From contig BDSL01000093.1 of NCBI GenBank assembly GCA_003116995.1, positions 1-64,000 of the forward strand: a stretch of DNA of 64,000 nt, written 5' to 3'. Positions 21,651 to 34,988 of the stretch are shown here, piece after piece. Position 1 is the stretch's first letter, and every line of letters starts with the position of its first letter. Source of the DNA: Yamagishiella unicocca (taxonomy: Eukaryota; Chlorophyta; Chlorophyceae; Chlamydomonadales; Volvocaceae). The position numbers and the translations under genes are program-made. Under the pieces are notes generated by a model that did no database searches, was not told where the DNA came from, and saw only the letters and a program-made list of their open reading frames with translations.

Positions 21651-23758
21651 TCACCACCTGCTGCCCCGGGCCGACGGCCCCCTGGCCGCCCCCGCTCGCC
21701 CCGATCCCGTCGTCCCCTTCTTCTTCTTCGACTTGGTTATCGGGGGCGGAGGCGGCTCTACTATCTCCTTAATCACCTCCATGCGCTTAACGGTGGTGAG
21801 TCGCACCTCCAGCGCGAGGCTGCACGACACGACGTGTGTGTATGCGTGTGGGGGGGGCGGGCGGGTGGGGGGAGAAGGGAGGAGCAGGCGGGGGACGGTT
21901 AGAGGAAGAGGTCGGGATAAGGTAGGCCGGAGGGCGAGGAGGTGCAGGCGGTTTGGGCTTTTGGCTTCCTTAGGGGGGTAATAAAATCTGTCGGATGAAG
22001 GGAGCAGCCCACCATCATGCGGCCACCAGGCAGATCGATATGGGTCGGCGTATGTATGTGTGTATGTGTGTAGGGGGAATGGCATAAAAACCGTTGACTC
22101 GAAAAGGACAGCACAGTTGGCGCATGGTCGGCGCTGTGCGTGTGTGTGCGTGTGTGTGTGCGTGTGGGAAACCCTCTAGCTAGCAGCTGGACAGGCACCA
22201 TGCCAGAATAGGCACCCCCAATGCCGGGCTGCTTCGCGGCCCCACCTGCGCATCTCCAGCTCCCGGCCGCTGTCGTCCCACTCCAACGCGCAGCGGTCCT
22301 CCCGCCGCAGCGGCGGCGCCGTGAGCGGCAGCGGGCACCACAGCCCCTCCAGTAGCTGCCCGGGGTGCAGCTGCTGCAGGCGGCCGGGCGTGGTGGCACC
22401 CCACTCCGCCAGGGCGGAGCAGGAGGGGAAGCCATCTGCCACCCAGTCGGAGGGCGCGAAGGGGATGTCTGGTGCGGGCGTCAGATCCACACGGTGGCCC
22501 TGGAGGGGGGAAAGGAGGGGAGGAGGGGGGGTTCGAGGAGGGGAGGGGAGGGGAGGAGGAGGGGGGGGGTGCAAAACATACACTCGTTTACGCGAACAGG
22601 ACAGGACAGTTGGCGCAGGGGGAGGGGGAGTTCTCCTCCTTCAGCCTTGGATGTCCCCCCCCCATTCTGTTTTAAACGATTTTTTTCGGACATCCACGGG
22701 TTTCCCTCGAACCCCCATTCGGTCGGGTGGTCGGCCGTAAATTCGCGGATTATCCTTTATCCGCCCCCGGTCCTTATGCCCCCCCCGGAACTCCCCCCCG
22801 GAACTCGCTCCCCGGGGTCTTCTCACCCCCGGCCCGCCCCCTGGACTGTCCGCTGGACTTGACTTAAACGGTCGCTGCCTGGCCACTACCACAGGTTCCT
22901 CGGTAGTCAACCCAAAGTGCTCCAGCATGCGCCCACGACTATGTGTCCAAAGGCAACGCGCCAGCTATTATACCCATGTCGTGTCATAACCGGTTTTTTA
23001 CGCCCACCCCTCTCTGGACTGTCCTCCGTCTCCTATATCGTGTGATCGGGGGGCCTCCTCGCGTCTCCCTCCCTGGACTGCCGTACCTTGACCACCGTGT
23101 CCCCCAAGTAAAAGTGAGCCAGCATTCCGTTGGGCAGCAGGTAGTGGCCGTACAGCGCCTCGCAGAAACGGCAACCGTCCACGTGCTCGAACAGGCACAT
23201 GTGTTGCGCGGCGGTTAGCAGCAGGCGCGGGAAGCGGTAGAGGCGGTCCGTGCCGCCGTCCCCCGTGGCCACAAGCACCTGCAGCGAAGGCGGGGAGGGT
23301 ATACAATAAATCCGCGACTCCACGGCCGAAGGAAGGGGGGTTTCGAGGAAGACCCGTGGATGCCAGAAAAAACCGTTTAGAACAGACGTTTTGAGATGCA
23401 TGCTGGAAGGGGGGGTGGACCCCGTTGGTCGGCACTTAAAATCGGATGCTAGCAAAACCGACGAGCGGGCAGCGCGAGGCGGGGTGGGTGAATGGCAGGG
23501 GGCCCCGGGTCCAGGTCGCTTACGGCTGCATGCGTTACGATGGTTCTGCGCAAAGAACACATCCCCAATGCCTGTACGACGAGCCCTGTACGACGGGCCC
23601 TGCACGACGGGCCCTGTACGACCGTACGAAACACGGCGCCGCGGAGTAACACGACGCGCGCGCGCTCACCGAAATCGGCTGCGGCCGGAACAGCGCCAGT
23701 GAGGGATCCTCCGAGTCGGCTGGCTCGGCCGTCGCCGCCGCCGCGGCCCCAGGCGGCG

Positions 23759-23789
<31 letters not shown>

Positions 23790-25610
23790 CAGCGGCGGCA
23801 GCGGCGCCTGCCCCTTCCCGGAGGCACTCTTCGCATGCGACTTGCCGCCGGCCCCCTTGTGCGAGTGGCTGGCAGCCGCGGCGGCGGCGGAGCCGCCGCC
23901 GCCGCCGCCGCCAGCGGCAGCGGCGGCGGCCGCCGTCACCGACGCCGACCTGCCGCGAGACGTGCGGACGCCGTTGCCGGGGCTGCCGGCGGCGCCGGCG
24001 CCGGCGGCGCCGGCTGCCGCCGCGGCGACTGAGGCGGCGCTGGCGGCTGCCGCCGCTCCGAAACCGCTCGTGAAGCTGTTGCCGAAGAGGTCGTCCAGGG
24101 CGGAGCCGTTGCCCGAGCCGCCCAGCATGTTGGCCTTCATCAGACGGTTGGCCGCGTCAGCCTCCCGGGCCTGCGAGGATTCAGGCCACGGCGGGACACC
24201 GGAGAGGGAAGAAGTGTTTGGTGTTTTGGGTAGGGATTGACGAACCAGCGCTTGTCTTGCCTGGTTGTACGACAAGATCCACGGGGTGCGATCTTGCTGA
24301 GATCTCCTGATGTTGCGACGCACATGGCCCCCCCCCCAACATGCCTGAGAAGGAATCTGAATGCGAATGGCGGTTTCCCAGTTCCGCCACACCGTACGGC
24401 GAGTACGACAACATCGGCAAGCTCCCAAGACCATCGCCCCAAAGCATCTAAGCGAGATCCCCGACAACGACACGGAATCTTCCACGCGCGTCCACTGGAC
24501 CTATCCGAGATCTTCCCAGCCCGCCGTACCATCTTGGCCGCCAGCAGGTCGGCCACGCTCCCAGCCAGGACGGTGACAGGGCGGGGCACGTCGTCAGCCA
24601 CCGAGGGCTGCGAGGGGGGTTGCGAGGGGGGCAGATGGAGCAGGTCAACAAGGGTTACGGAGCAGGTCAAAAGGGTTACGGAGCAGGTCAAAAGGGTTAC
24701 GGAGCAGGTCAAAAGGGTTACGGAGCAGGTCAAAGGGGCTCCTACGTTGGGCAACCGGGTCTTGTCGCCAACCCCTCCTAGGCAGACGGCAGGTCCCTAC
24801 CTCACACTGGCCGCCACCGCCGCCGCCGCCGCCGCCGCCACCGACGCCACCGACGCCACCGCCGGACATGGACGCGCGACTCATATACGACGCCGAGCCC
24901 AGCAGAGATCCGGGGCCTCCTCCGCCAGCGAAACCAGGACCCCCACCGCCCGCCTGCGACGCCGGCGGCGGCCTGGCGGCGGCGGCGCCGCCGCCGCCGC
25001 CGCCGGTAGGCGCCAGCACGCTGGTATTGGGTTTGGCGGAGCGCAATGTGGCGATGCGGGTGCCGGGGGGGCAGGCTAGGCCGGTGTGGGGCTTTCGGTA
25101 GCTGTCGGCTGGGTTCTGGAGCGCCTGGGAGAGGCGGGGGTCGACGGTGCTAAGGGAGTCGTGTGAGGCGGCGCCGATGAGGTTGGAGGCGCTGTCGTGC
25201 GGCAGTCCCGACGGCGCCTGAGAGGCGCTGAGGATGGAGGCGGCGGCGACGAAGCCGGCGCCGGCGCCGCCGGCGCCGTTGGTGTAGTACGACGATGGTA
25301 CGGCGGTGAGGGTGCCGCCGCCGACGACGACGGACGGCGGCGCGGAGATGACGGAGCCGCCAGAGTCCTGTTGCTGCCCCCGGGCGGAGGCGTCGTTCGA
25401 CGGCGGCGACGCCGGAGAGCCGATCAGCACCGGCGGCAGCAACGACACCATCAGCGCTGTCGTACGCGGCGCCAGCGGCGCCTCAAACTCCCCGTCGCCG
25501 CTGCCGCTGCCGCCACCTGTACGGCTGCGGTTCGCCGACGCCAACATGCCTCTCGCCTCCGCCGCCCACGCAGCGGCGACGGAGTCGCCGGAGGCGTCCG
25601 TCGCGCCGCG

Positions 25611-25643
<33 letters not shown>

Positions 25644-27863
25644 TGCGGCGCCGCCAGCGCCAGCGCCGCCGCCGCCGTCACCGCTTGTCCACAGCCCCCT
25701 CGCCGGCTTCATCGTGCCCACGCGGTACAGGCTGGTCTGGCGACCGCCAGCTAGTCGGTGGCGGCCCCAGCGGCGAGTGGACGCAGTCCCGGCGGGTACG
25801 GCACCCCTGGGTCCGACGGGGGGTCCGTCGCGGCAGTCCAGGTAGGAGTCCTCCTGCTCCTCATGGTGCTGGGTTAGAGGGGGGGTGGGGGGAGGCTTAA
25901 AGAGAATCCGCGAATCCACGGCCGACAAACCAAGGCGGTGAAGATGGCGGCCCAGAAGGGGTGGGGGGAGGGTAACCACGAGGAGGAGGAGAGGAAGCGG
26001 GGAGGGGTTGGAAGGACCGGGGGACGGGGCGCGCGGGGACGGGGGACGGGGCGCGCGGGGACGGGGGACGGAGACGGGTTTCAGCCGGCTGGCGGGTATC
26101 GGTGCGTTCGTGAGGCGAGTGGGGTGGGATCAGTGGGGTGGGGAGGTATTTCAGTGGGGTGGCGAGGTGGGAGGGGCCAGTGGGGGGGTGTATAAAACCA
26201 TTTTACGCAATTGGACAGGATAGTTGGCGCATGGTCGTCGGACACCAATTTTGTGGGCCGGTGGGTGGGGGGGTATTTCAAGCGGCTTCAGCAGAGGTAG
26301 GGTGGAGGCGTGGCAAGGGGCGCAGGAGAAGACTGGGGAGCTGGGAAGGGGGGCCCGCTAGCACCCCAGCCGACACTCAGCAGCCGCCCCTTCCCCCCCC
26401 CTAAATACACATACACACCTCCCCCTCATCCCCCGCACCCCCTCATCCCCCGCACCCCCTCATCCCCCGCACCCCCTCATCCCCCGCATCCCACCCGCTT
26501 GCCGCAGTGCGCACCTCCTCCTCCGCCGCCCCCCACTCGGCCGCCTGCTGCTGCTGCTGCTGCTGCTCCAGCTGCCGCGGTGTCAGGGACGTCGACATGG
26601 TCCGCTCCAGCCGCTGCTGCCGTACCGCATCCGCCTCCGCCAACTTGCCGAGCGCAGTGGCGGTGTCGGCTGCGTGCCGGGCGTCCTCCTCCTCCCGCCT
26701 CATGTCGGTGTTCATGGCCATCAGCCGTCTCTGCGACGATGGACGGCAGGCAGTACGGCAGGCAGTACGGCAGGCAGTACGACAGGTGGTAAGGCAAGTG
26801 GTACGGCGGCAGTGCCGCGCAACGGCAGTGCGCAACGACGGCGGGGTGGGGCCCGCCGCGCGGAGCGCAGCGGCAGCGGGTAGCGCTGAACTACGTCGAT
26901 GCTGCACCTCCCTCAATGACGTTCATGCTGCCGCCTGCTCAGGCCGCCCCCCCTCAAGCCTCCCCCCCTTCGAGTGACCGGTTATTTTCTGTAGGCCCCC
27001 CCTTAAGTAACTGATTATTTTGTGTCCTCCCCCTCACCGTGAGGCCCGCCAGGTCGTCCACCACGTACTCGGGGGCCACCGCAGTCAGCATCCTCGAGGC
27101 CAGGTCGCCGCGATGCAGGGGTCCGCCTGGGGGGAAGGAGGGAGGAGGGGGAGGGGGGGAGGGTTTTTATTTTAAGAGAATCCGCGAATCCACGGCCGAC
27201 CGGGGGGGGAAGAGGGGAAGAGGGGGAAGGGGGGAGAAGTGGCGGGGGGGGGGTCGAGGAAGGCCCGTGGAAGCGCGAAAAAACCGTTTAGGAAAGACGT
27301 TTCGAGGGGGGGTGGGGCTGGCGAGGAGACCCCCGGATACACGACACAGCAAGTGGGGGGCCGAAACTAGCTGGCGGCGGGGGTTTCGAGGAAGACCCGT
27401 GGATGCCAAACGAAAAAACCGTTTAGAACAGACGGCGGGGGGGGCCGAGCGGGGAGGGGTTTGGATGATGTTGTGAGGAACCGCGAGGGCTTATCCAGTT
27501 GAGGGGCTTCAAAGGGGGGCGGAGAGGTGGTTTACGGTTTTCCGTTAAGGCGTTCAGCAGCCTTCCTTCTGCGACCAGGGATTGCGTCCTCTGCCCCCAT
27601 ATTGATTAACTACCCACCAAGATCGGGTTAAACGGGCAATACCCGTATGCTATCAGCACGGCAAAACTCCTGATACAAAACCCGAAAACACACCCCATCC
27701 TCCCCTCTCACACACGGCTTTCCTCGCCCCCCTCCCCCCTCCTTTTCCTGGAACCCCCCGTCCGAAGGCCACGCACCTGCATGAGGCGGGTCCTGAACGA
27801 ACCGAAGAATATGGGGCGACCAAGGGTTCCCCTGGAGCGAAAAACTAGAGAGCTGCCGCCGGT

Positions 27864-27895
<32 letters not shown>

Positions 27896-30800
27896 CCGGA
27901 GACGACGCTGCCGCCGCCGCCGCCGCCGCCGCCGCCGCTCACGCTGCTGCCGCCGCGGACGCTGCCGCTGCCAGCGCTCGGCAGCCGCGGCCTGTGTGGC
28001 TGCGGTGGCATCCGACTCGACGGCGCGACGCCGGTGGGGATGCCGTACAGGTTGACAAAGCGAGTGGACGCGGAGGCCGCCATGGACGGCGCTCCGAAAC
28101 CGGCGCCGCCCAACGCCCCCGACCCGGCCGACCCAGCTCGCGCCACCGCCGGCCAGGCAAGCGAAGGCATCGGCGACGAGCCACGCAACGCGGACCCCGG
28201 CCTGCCGTCGCCCGGCGCCGCCGCCGCGGCGGAGCCCGGTCGCGACGCTGGCTGGCCCCGTTGTACGGAAGCCGAGCGAGGGCGGTTGGCGCCGCCGGCG
28301 CCGCCGGCGGCGGCGGCGGCGGCGGCGGCGGATGAGTCGCTGGCGGGCCGCGGCCGCGGCCGCGCGCTGCCGAGTCGTCGTACATTGGCGGCGCCCTTGC
28401 CGCCGCTGCCGTCGTCGGGCTGCTCCCGCCAGAGGCTGTTGGCGCCGCCGGCGAGGGAGCGACTGAGCACGCCGCGCATGAAGCGGCCCTGCTCGCAGCG
28501 CGCGTCCTGCCGCTCCTCCCACTGCTCCAGGCTGTCCTGCTTGGTGACCTGCGTATTCGGGGTGTGTGTTTATGTATGTTAATGTATTATTAAAGGGGTT
28601 TGATAAGAGAATCCGCGAATCCACGGCCGACAAACCGAGGGCGGTGAAGGTGACGGTCCAGAGGAGCGGCGCGGCAAAGAGCAGGAACGGAGGTGTATGT
28701 GTTTATGTATGTTTATGTGTTATCGAACCCGGAGGAGAAGGAAGCACCGGGAAGTGAGACAGCGGTAGAATGGTGGAGGGACAGGGACCCCCCGGGACGC
28801 CGCGGAGCGAAGCCCAACCGCTGCAACCGTACGTTCAACCACCATAACCGTCTTCCCAACCGCACTCCGGCTCCGGGCCGGTCTCACCATGTCCAGCCAG
28901 TGCCGCTCCTCGGGGTCTGACGTCAGCGTCGCCATCATCTCAGCGTCGCCGCCGCCGCCGGCCGCCGCCGCCACCGCCGCCGCCGTCACCTCCGTCATCC
29001 AGCCGTCGCCGCCCACGTCCCCACGACCGCCGCCGCCGGCGCCGCCACTGGAGGTCGTTGAAGCGGAGGGGGCGTCGGCTTCGATGCCGGAAGTCACCGT
29101 CGGATCCAAAACCCAGCGCAGGAACCGCGCTCGCGCCGCGATCGTATTGGCGTCCAGGAGGGGTCCGCCGCCGCCGCCGTCGTCGGCGCCGGCGGCGGCG
29201 CCGCCGCCAAGTACCGACGCGCCCAGCGGCGCCGCCGCCGGAGCCATCGCCGGCAGCCCGCCGGCGCCCGGCGCCGTCGACACCGACCGCCGCGGCGTAC
29301 GCATGCCGCCGCCGCCGCCGCCGCCTGCCGTACCATCCATTGCCGCTTGATTTTGCGTCAGCGCCGCTGAGAGCGACGCAATGAGGTGTTCGGAGCCGGC
29401 GCTACGTCCAGGGAAGGCGCCCGGGGTGGCGGCGGCGCCGCTGATGGTCCCCCCCAGCGGCGGCGGCGCGGCGCCCGTCGGCGACGGCGCGCCGCTCTCG
29501 CCGCTGGCGGCGGCGGAGGCGGCGGCGTGCGCCGCCGCCGCCGCCGCCGCCAGCGCCGTCAGCTGCTGCCTCGCCACCTCCGTTGCGACGCTGCGAGGGG
29601 CGCTGCCGCGGGTCGGGGGCCGCTGCGGCGCCGCCACGACGGCGCTGCGGGCGCTCAGGGGACGACTGCCAGCGTCGCCGCTGGCGACGGAGCCGCCGCC
29701 GCCGCCGCCGATGCTGCTCCCCGTCAGCGCCGTTGCGGCCAGTCTCCGAAGCGCCGCGTCGTGGGCCTCCTGAAGCGCACCCACGCACATACACACACAT
29801 ACACACACACGGGGTTGGTTACAAGGTGGGTTTAAAGCTTCTAAACCCTAAACCCTAAACTCCCAACCCCGCTGCTGACCTTCCCAGCCAGGGACAGCGC
29901 ATTAGTAGGCTATTCGCGAGTTCGCCGTTGCGCCCCCGGGTAAACTCAGCCGCACCTTGTCGCGCTTCTCCTGGTCCAGCATGCGCGCAAGGGCGGCGTA
30001 CTTGAGCTTCAGCTCGGCCTTGTACAGCACCGTTGCGTTGCCCGGGTGGTAGTGGATGTTGGTCAGGATGGCTCGGGCGGCGGCGGAGCGGGCGGGGTCG
30101 GCGGAACCGTGTACGGCGGCCATGAGGGTGTAGAGGCCGTGGCGGCAGATGCGGGTCTGAGGGTTTTGGGGGGTTCGAGGGGGGGGACGGGGGGGGGGGT
30201 TTTGGGGTTTTGGGGGGGCATAAATACTGGTTAGATGGCATAGGTGGGTTGTAAACACCGTTTTACGCGACGGGACAGGATAGTTGGGGGGGAGGCGGGT
30301 TTGGAGATGAGGGGAGAGAGAAGGCGGGGTTGGGGGGGCTGAGGAGGGTTAGGGAGGGGTTGGCGAGCGAGGGTGATCAGGGGTTGGAGAGAAAGGTGTA
30401 TTGAGAAGCCTGGCTGCTGGCTTGTAGGAGGTGTGGAGCCGCGTTGAAGGCTTCTAGGTCGTCATGGGGTGCAGACTGCAGAGGCTGCAGCTTTGATGGC
30501 TGGTCGACTGTCGAGCTCGAGTGATCCCGCACAGCCACACACACACCCCAATGCCATGTCGCTGCCTTCGACACCTCGACACTTCGACGCTTCGGCAGTA
30601 CTGGAGTTCGTTCGCCGTACCCAACCACCAACCGGTCCACCACCAACCACCAGCCGTAGGACCCCCCCCACCCCACCACCCCACCCCGTCAGGTCTCACC
30701 CCAACCCACCCAACCCACCCAACCCCCAACCCCCAACCCCCAACCCCCTCAACCCCCAACCCCCCCACCTGCGCCGGCTCGTGGCCCGACAGGTTGAGCA

Positions 30801-33800
30801 GCGCCCACAGCGCCATAAGGCCCACATCTGCATCGCCGCTCTGCCGCGACTGAATCAGCAGCTCCTCATCCAACCCACCACCACCACCGCCGCCCCGACC
30901 GCCGCCACGCCCGGCCGCGTCCGGCGACGACGACCGCCGACCACCAGCCGCCGCCGCCGCCGCCCCCCTGGCTCGACTGTCGCCATTCGCCGCCGCCGCC
31001 CCCTGCTGCTGCTGCTCCGCTATCGAGACCCGGACACCTCGCCGCGCTGCCGCTCCGGCGGCGGCGGCGGCGGCTGTCGCCGACGTCGCGCGGGCCTTAT
31101 GGTTGGCTCCAGGGGAGGGGGGCGGGGGAGCGGGGCCGGCGGAGGTGGCTCGTGGGCGGCCGGGGTGCGGCTGCTGCGGTGGCGCCTGGCTGGCTGGCCG
31201 CTGCGGCTGTAGCGCCGCCATGGAGGCGGCCTGAGCTGCCGGGATCCGGATGGGCAGATCGTTCACGGACCGCAGGGGGCAGATGAGCTCCTCGATGTGG
31301 GCCCAGGCGGGGACGCCTAGGGGGGGGGGGGATAGAAGGGGGGAGGAGGGGGGGAGGAGGGGGGAAGCGTGGAATGTGCAAGACGGAGGGCAGGTTGGCA
31401 GGGAGTTGAGATTGATAGGCCTGTAGCCGAATCCCGAGTCCACCGTCTCCCCCCTCAAGGTGCACTTCCCCCACTCACCCTCGTCCCTCCCCTTCACCCT
31501 CGCCACTCCCATTCTTTGCCTTCTTTGACCAAGACGCGTTTCTACGGCCACCCACCCACCCCCTACACTCACCCTCCTCCCCCCCCCCCCCCGCACTCAT
31601 CCCCGTCCCCCCTGCCCTTCACCCTCCCCCCCACACACACACAAACACACACTCACCCTCCTCCCTGCGCCGCTCCCTCACCGCCTCCAGCGCCGCGTTG
31701 TCCGCCCTCACCACCGCCACCAGCCGCCGCACCGCCCGCGAGGTCGTCACCGCCAGCCGCCCCTCATGCCCCGCCCCCGCCAGGTAGGCCAGTCCACGGA
31801 CCGCCGCCTCCAGCAGGGGCACGTCCACACCGCGGCCATCCGGGGAGGGACCCAGGTCGCCGCCGCCGCGCCCGGGGCTGGGGAGGACGGCACAAAGTGA
31901 TGGGGGGGAGCTTCGAGAAAGACGTGAGGGGTTTCGAGGAAGACCCGTGGATGCCAGAAACAACCGTGAGGGGGGGGGGTTATGAGAGAATCCGCGAATC
32001 CACGGACGACAAACCTAAGGCGGTGATGAAGGGGGGGTGGCATGAAAACCGGTTACGCGACATGGGAAACGGCAGAAACAGAGGGTGGATACAAAAAAGG
32101 ACCGGTTTCTCGACATGGGAAGTGGAGCTGGTGCATAGGGCTTCGGACACCTGGACGTGCGCGCATGCGGATGGGGAAGCTCGTAGAAGGCCGGCAACTA
32201 AAACTTTGTATAACCGAGATAAGGAAGCGTTGGTGTACACTCGTTTGGAAGTGCGTGCTGAAGGACGTGGTTTAGGTGTGCAAAGCCGGAGGTCGAGGGA
32301 GGGAGGGGAGGGGAGGGGAGGGGAGGGGAGGGGAGGGGCATGGTGTAGGGTATACCAACGGATGGGGACCAGCAAGGGGGGAAGGGGGGTGTGATACACA
32401 TGCATACGTGGGATGGCACGGCAAAGGCTGTGAGCCCAGGTGGGGGTTATTCCTCGATATCGCCCCCCAGACACCCGATGCCCCCGGGCCCCCTTGCCGC
32501 CTCCGCCCCCTCACCCGCTGGGCCAGCACGCCCCCACCGCCAGCGCCCGCTCCAGCAGCAGCACTAGGGCGCTTGCCAGTGAGTCCAGCCCGCCCAGGGG
32601 GGGCAGCAGCGAGGGGCACCTCGAGGCCAGAAGCATCATGTAGCCGCAGCACAGGGACTGGGCGGGGCCGAAAGAGGGGGGGGGTGGCATAAAGGCCGGT
32701 TACACGACATAGGCGCAGTAATGGGGGGGAAGGGGCCCCGGGGCCGAAAGGGGGGATGGGCGGGGTTTTGTGAGGAAAGCCCGTGGGTCGGCATGGACCC
32801 GGGCATCCTGTGCTTTTCGCGTCAACGGTTTTTATGCCACCCCCCCCACCCCCCCACCCCATCCACGGGTCTTCCTCGAAACCCCCACCCCGGTCAACCC
32901 CCCCCACCTGCAGCTCGCTGTCCGCTGCACTGGTCTCGTCCTTCATGGCCGTCAGCGCCAGCACCCCGGCCCCCCGGTCCACCAGCGCCCCAGCCACCGC
33001 GGGGTGGGCCGCACTCAGACTCCAAACACAGCGACTAGCCAGCCGCCGCAGAGCCGACACGCCGCCAGCGCCGGCGGCGAACGGCAGCAGGAAGCCCTGG
33101 TCGCCGGAGGCGCCGTCGCCGGAGGCGGCGGAGCCGCCGCCGCCGCCGCCGCCGCCGCCACCCAACGGAGAGACGCTGTGGGTTCGGTGGTAGAGCTCGG
33201 CGGCGGCTGCGCCGCCGTGGGCTGCCGCCATCGCGGCTGCGGCCGCGGTGGCGTGTGCCGCCTCCACCACCAGCGCCAGCGCATCCAGGACCTCGTTGGT
33301 GAGGTTCATGGGGGTGTCGGCGTCGAAGCGGACGCCCCACCTGCAGCCCGGTGGGGGGAGGGAGGGGTACAGACCGGTCACTCGACATGGGAAGTGTAGC
33401 TGGTGCCGGTAAAGACCGCTTACACGGCATCGCTATAATAGCTGGCGCATTGTCCGGGCCGGGGGGGAATGACAAGGAAACCCGGTCGGCCGGAGAAAAC
33501 ACACCCTTAAAACTGACTTACACGCACACTGTACCTGAGCTGGGATACACGAACATTGTACCTGAGCTGGGATTCCCTTCCCTCAATTTCTTTCCCTTGT
33601 TGTTAGTATTCCATAGTTTAGTCTTTCCTTTTTCCTGTGTAATTCCTTGACACCACACCCGTACCAGTCCCGCCCGACCCCCGACCACTCCTAGCCTCCC
33701 CCCCCCCGCTGCACTTCCCGTGTCGAGTAACCGGTTCTTTCTCCCCGCCTCCGCTCGTGCCGAAGTCCATGCGCCAACTATACTGCTCACGTCACGTAAA

Positions 33801-34950
33801 TGAGTGTTTTGTTTTCAACTCTTTCCCCCCCCCCCCCGAGATTCGCGGATTCTCTACCCCCTCCCCCCCCCCCAAACCCGCGCACCAGCTGTATGCCCCC
33901 GCCGCGTACAGCCCGTCCGCCGAGCTCATCATGTTGACTGGGTTGACCTTGTCCACCACCCACTGCCGCACCAGCAGCCACACCGCCATCACCAGGAAGC
34001 GGCCGCTGCGCAGGCTGGCGGGCCCGGAGGCGTGCGCGTGGTGGCCGGGGGAGGTGTGCTGGCCGCCGGGCAGAGGATGCAGCGGGCTGGAGGACGGCGA
34101 CGGCGACGCCGAGCGCGAACCGCCGCCGCCGCCGCCGCCGCCGTACTCGGGTACGAACGTGACGCGAGCTTGCGCGGGCTTGCGCAGCCGCGCCAGCACG
34201 CCGCGTAGCAGCACGCCCACCACCTCGACCCAGACCTCGCACTCCAGGGAGGCGCCGGCGGCGCTAGCGCGCGCCGCGGCGGCGGCGCTGGCGAACGCCG
34301 TCACCGGCGGCGCGCCGCCGGCGGCGGCGGCCGCCGCAACGACGCCCAGTGGGCTCTTCTGCGCCGCGCGCACGCCCTCCACCATGCAGCGGCGGTTGGC
34401 CACGTGGCGGCTGAGGCTGTAGCAGGCGGCGGAGAGGTACGGCGCGCTGGGGCCGTGGTGGCATGCCGTACGCATGTACGACATGATGGCGACGAGCTGA
34501 GGGGGCTGCAGGGGGTTCTCGGTGGAGGCGAGGTGCATGAGGGCGGAGGAGGTGGCCTGCGGGGATTTGGGTTGGGGGAGCAGAGGTTTTGAACTTGAGA
34601 GGTACGGGTTTCGGTATTTTGGGTCTTCAGGTCGGGGTTTCAGTCAAGGGCAAGTGGTGCGGGACCTTGGGAATCGAACCTGGATTCTCCAAGTGGACGA
34701 CAGGGGAACGGGTGAGCATGGCTACGTTGCTAGCGGGGGCTTGGGCCTCGCAGTCCTGCCCCTGCCGGGCCCCATCCGACCGACCCACCGACCCACCGAC
34801 CCACCGACCCACCGACCCACCGACCCACCGACCCACCTGCAGCAGCACGTTGGTGGAGGCGTCGATGGGGTGCTGTGCGCTAGCGGAGTGCAGCCGAGCC
34901 CGGGACGGAGAGCCGGCTCCAGGGAGGCCGGCGTTTTGCCCCGTGGCGGC

Positions 34951-34988
<38 letters not shown>

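Noticed and set aside
23492..26977. Arg/Ala/Pro-rich plus-strand ORFs
   Set aside because: Shadow frames of GC-rich armadillo-gene exons on minus.
34665..34695. tRNA-like B-box (GGTTCGATTCCC) on minus
   Set aside because: The flanking bases do not pair into a T-arm or acceptor stem and no A-box is correctly placed.
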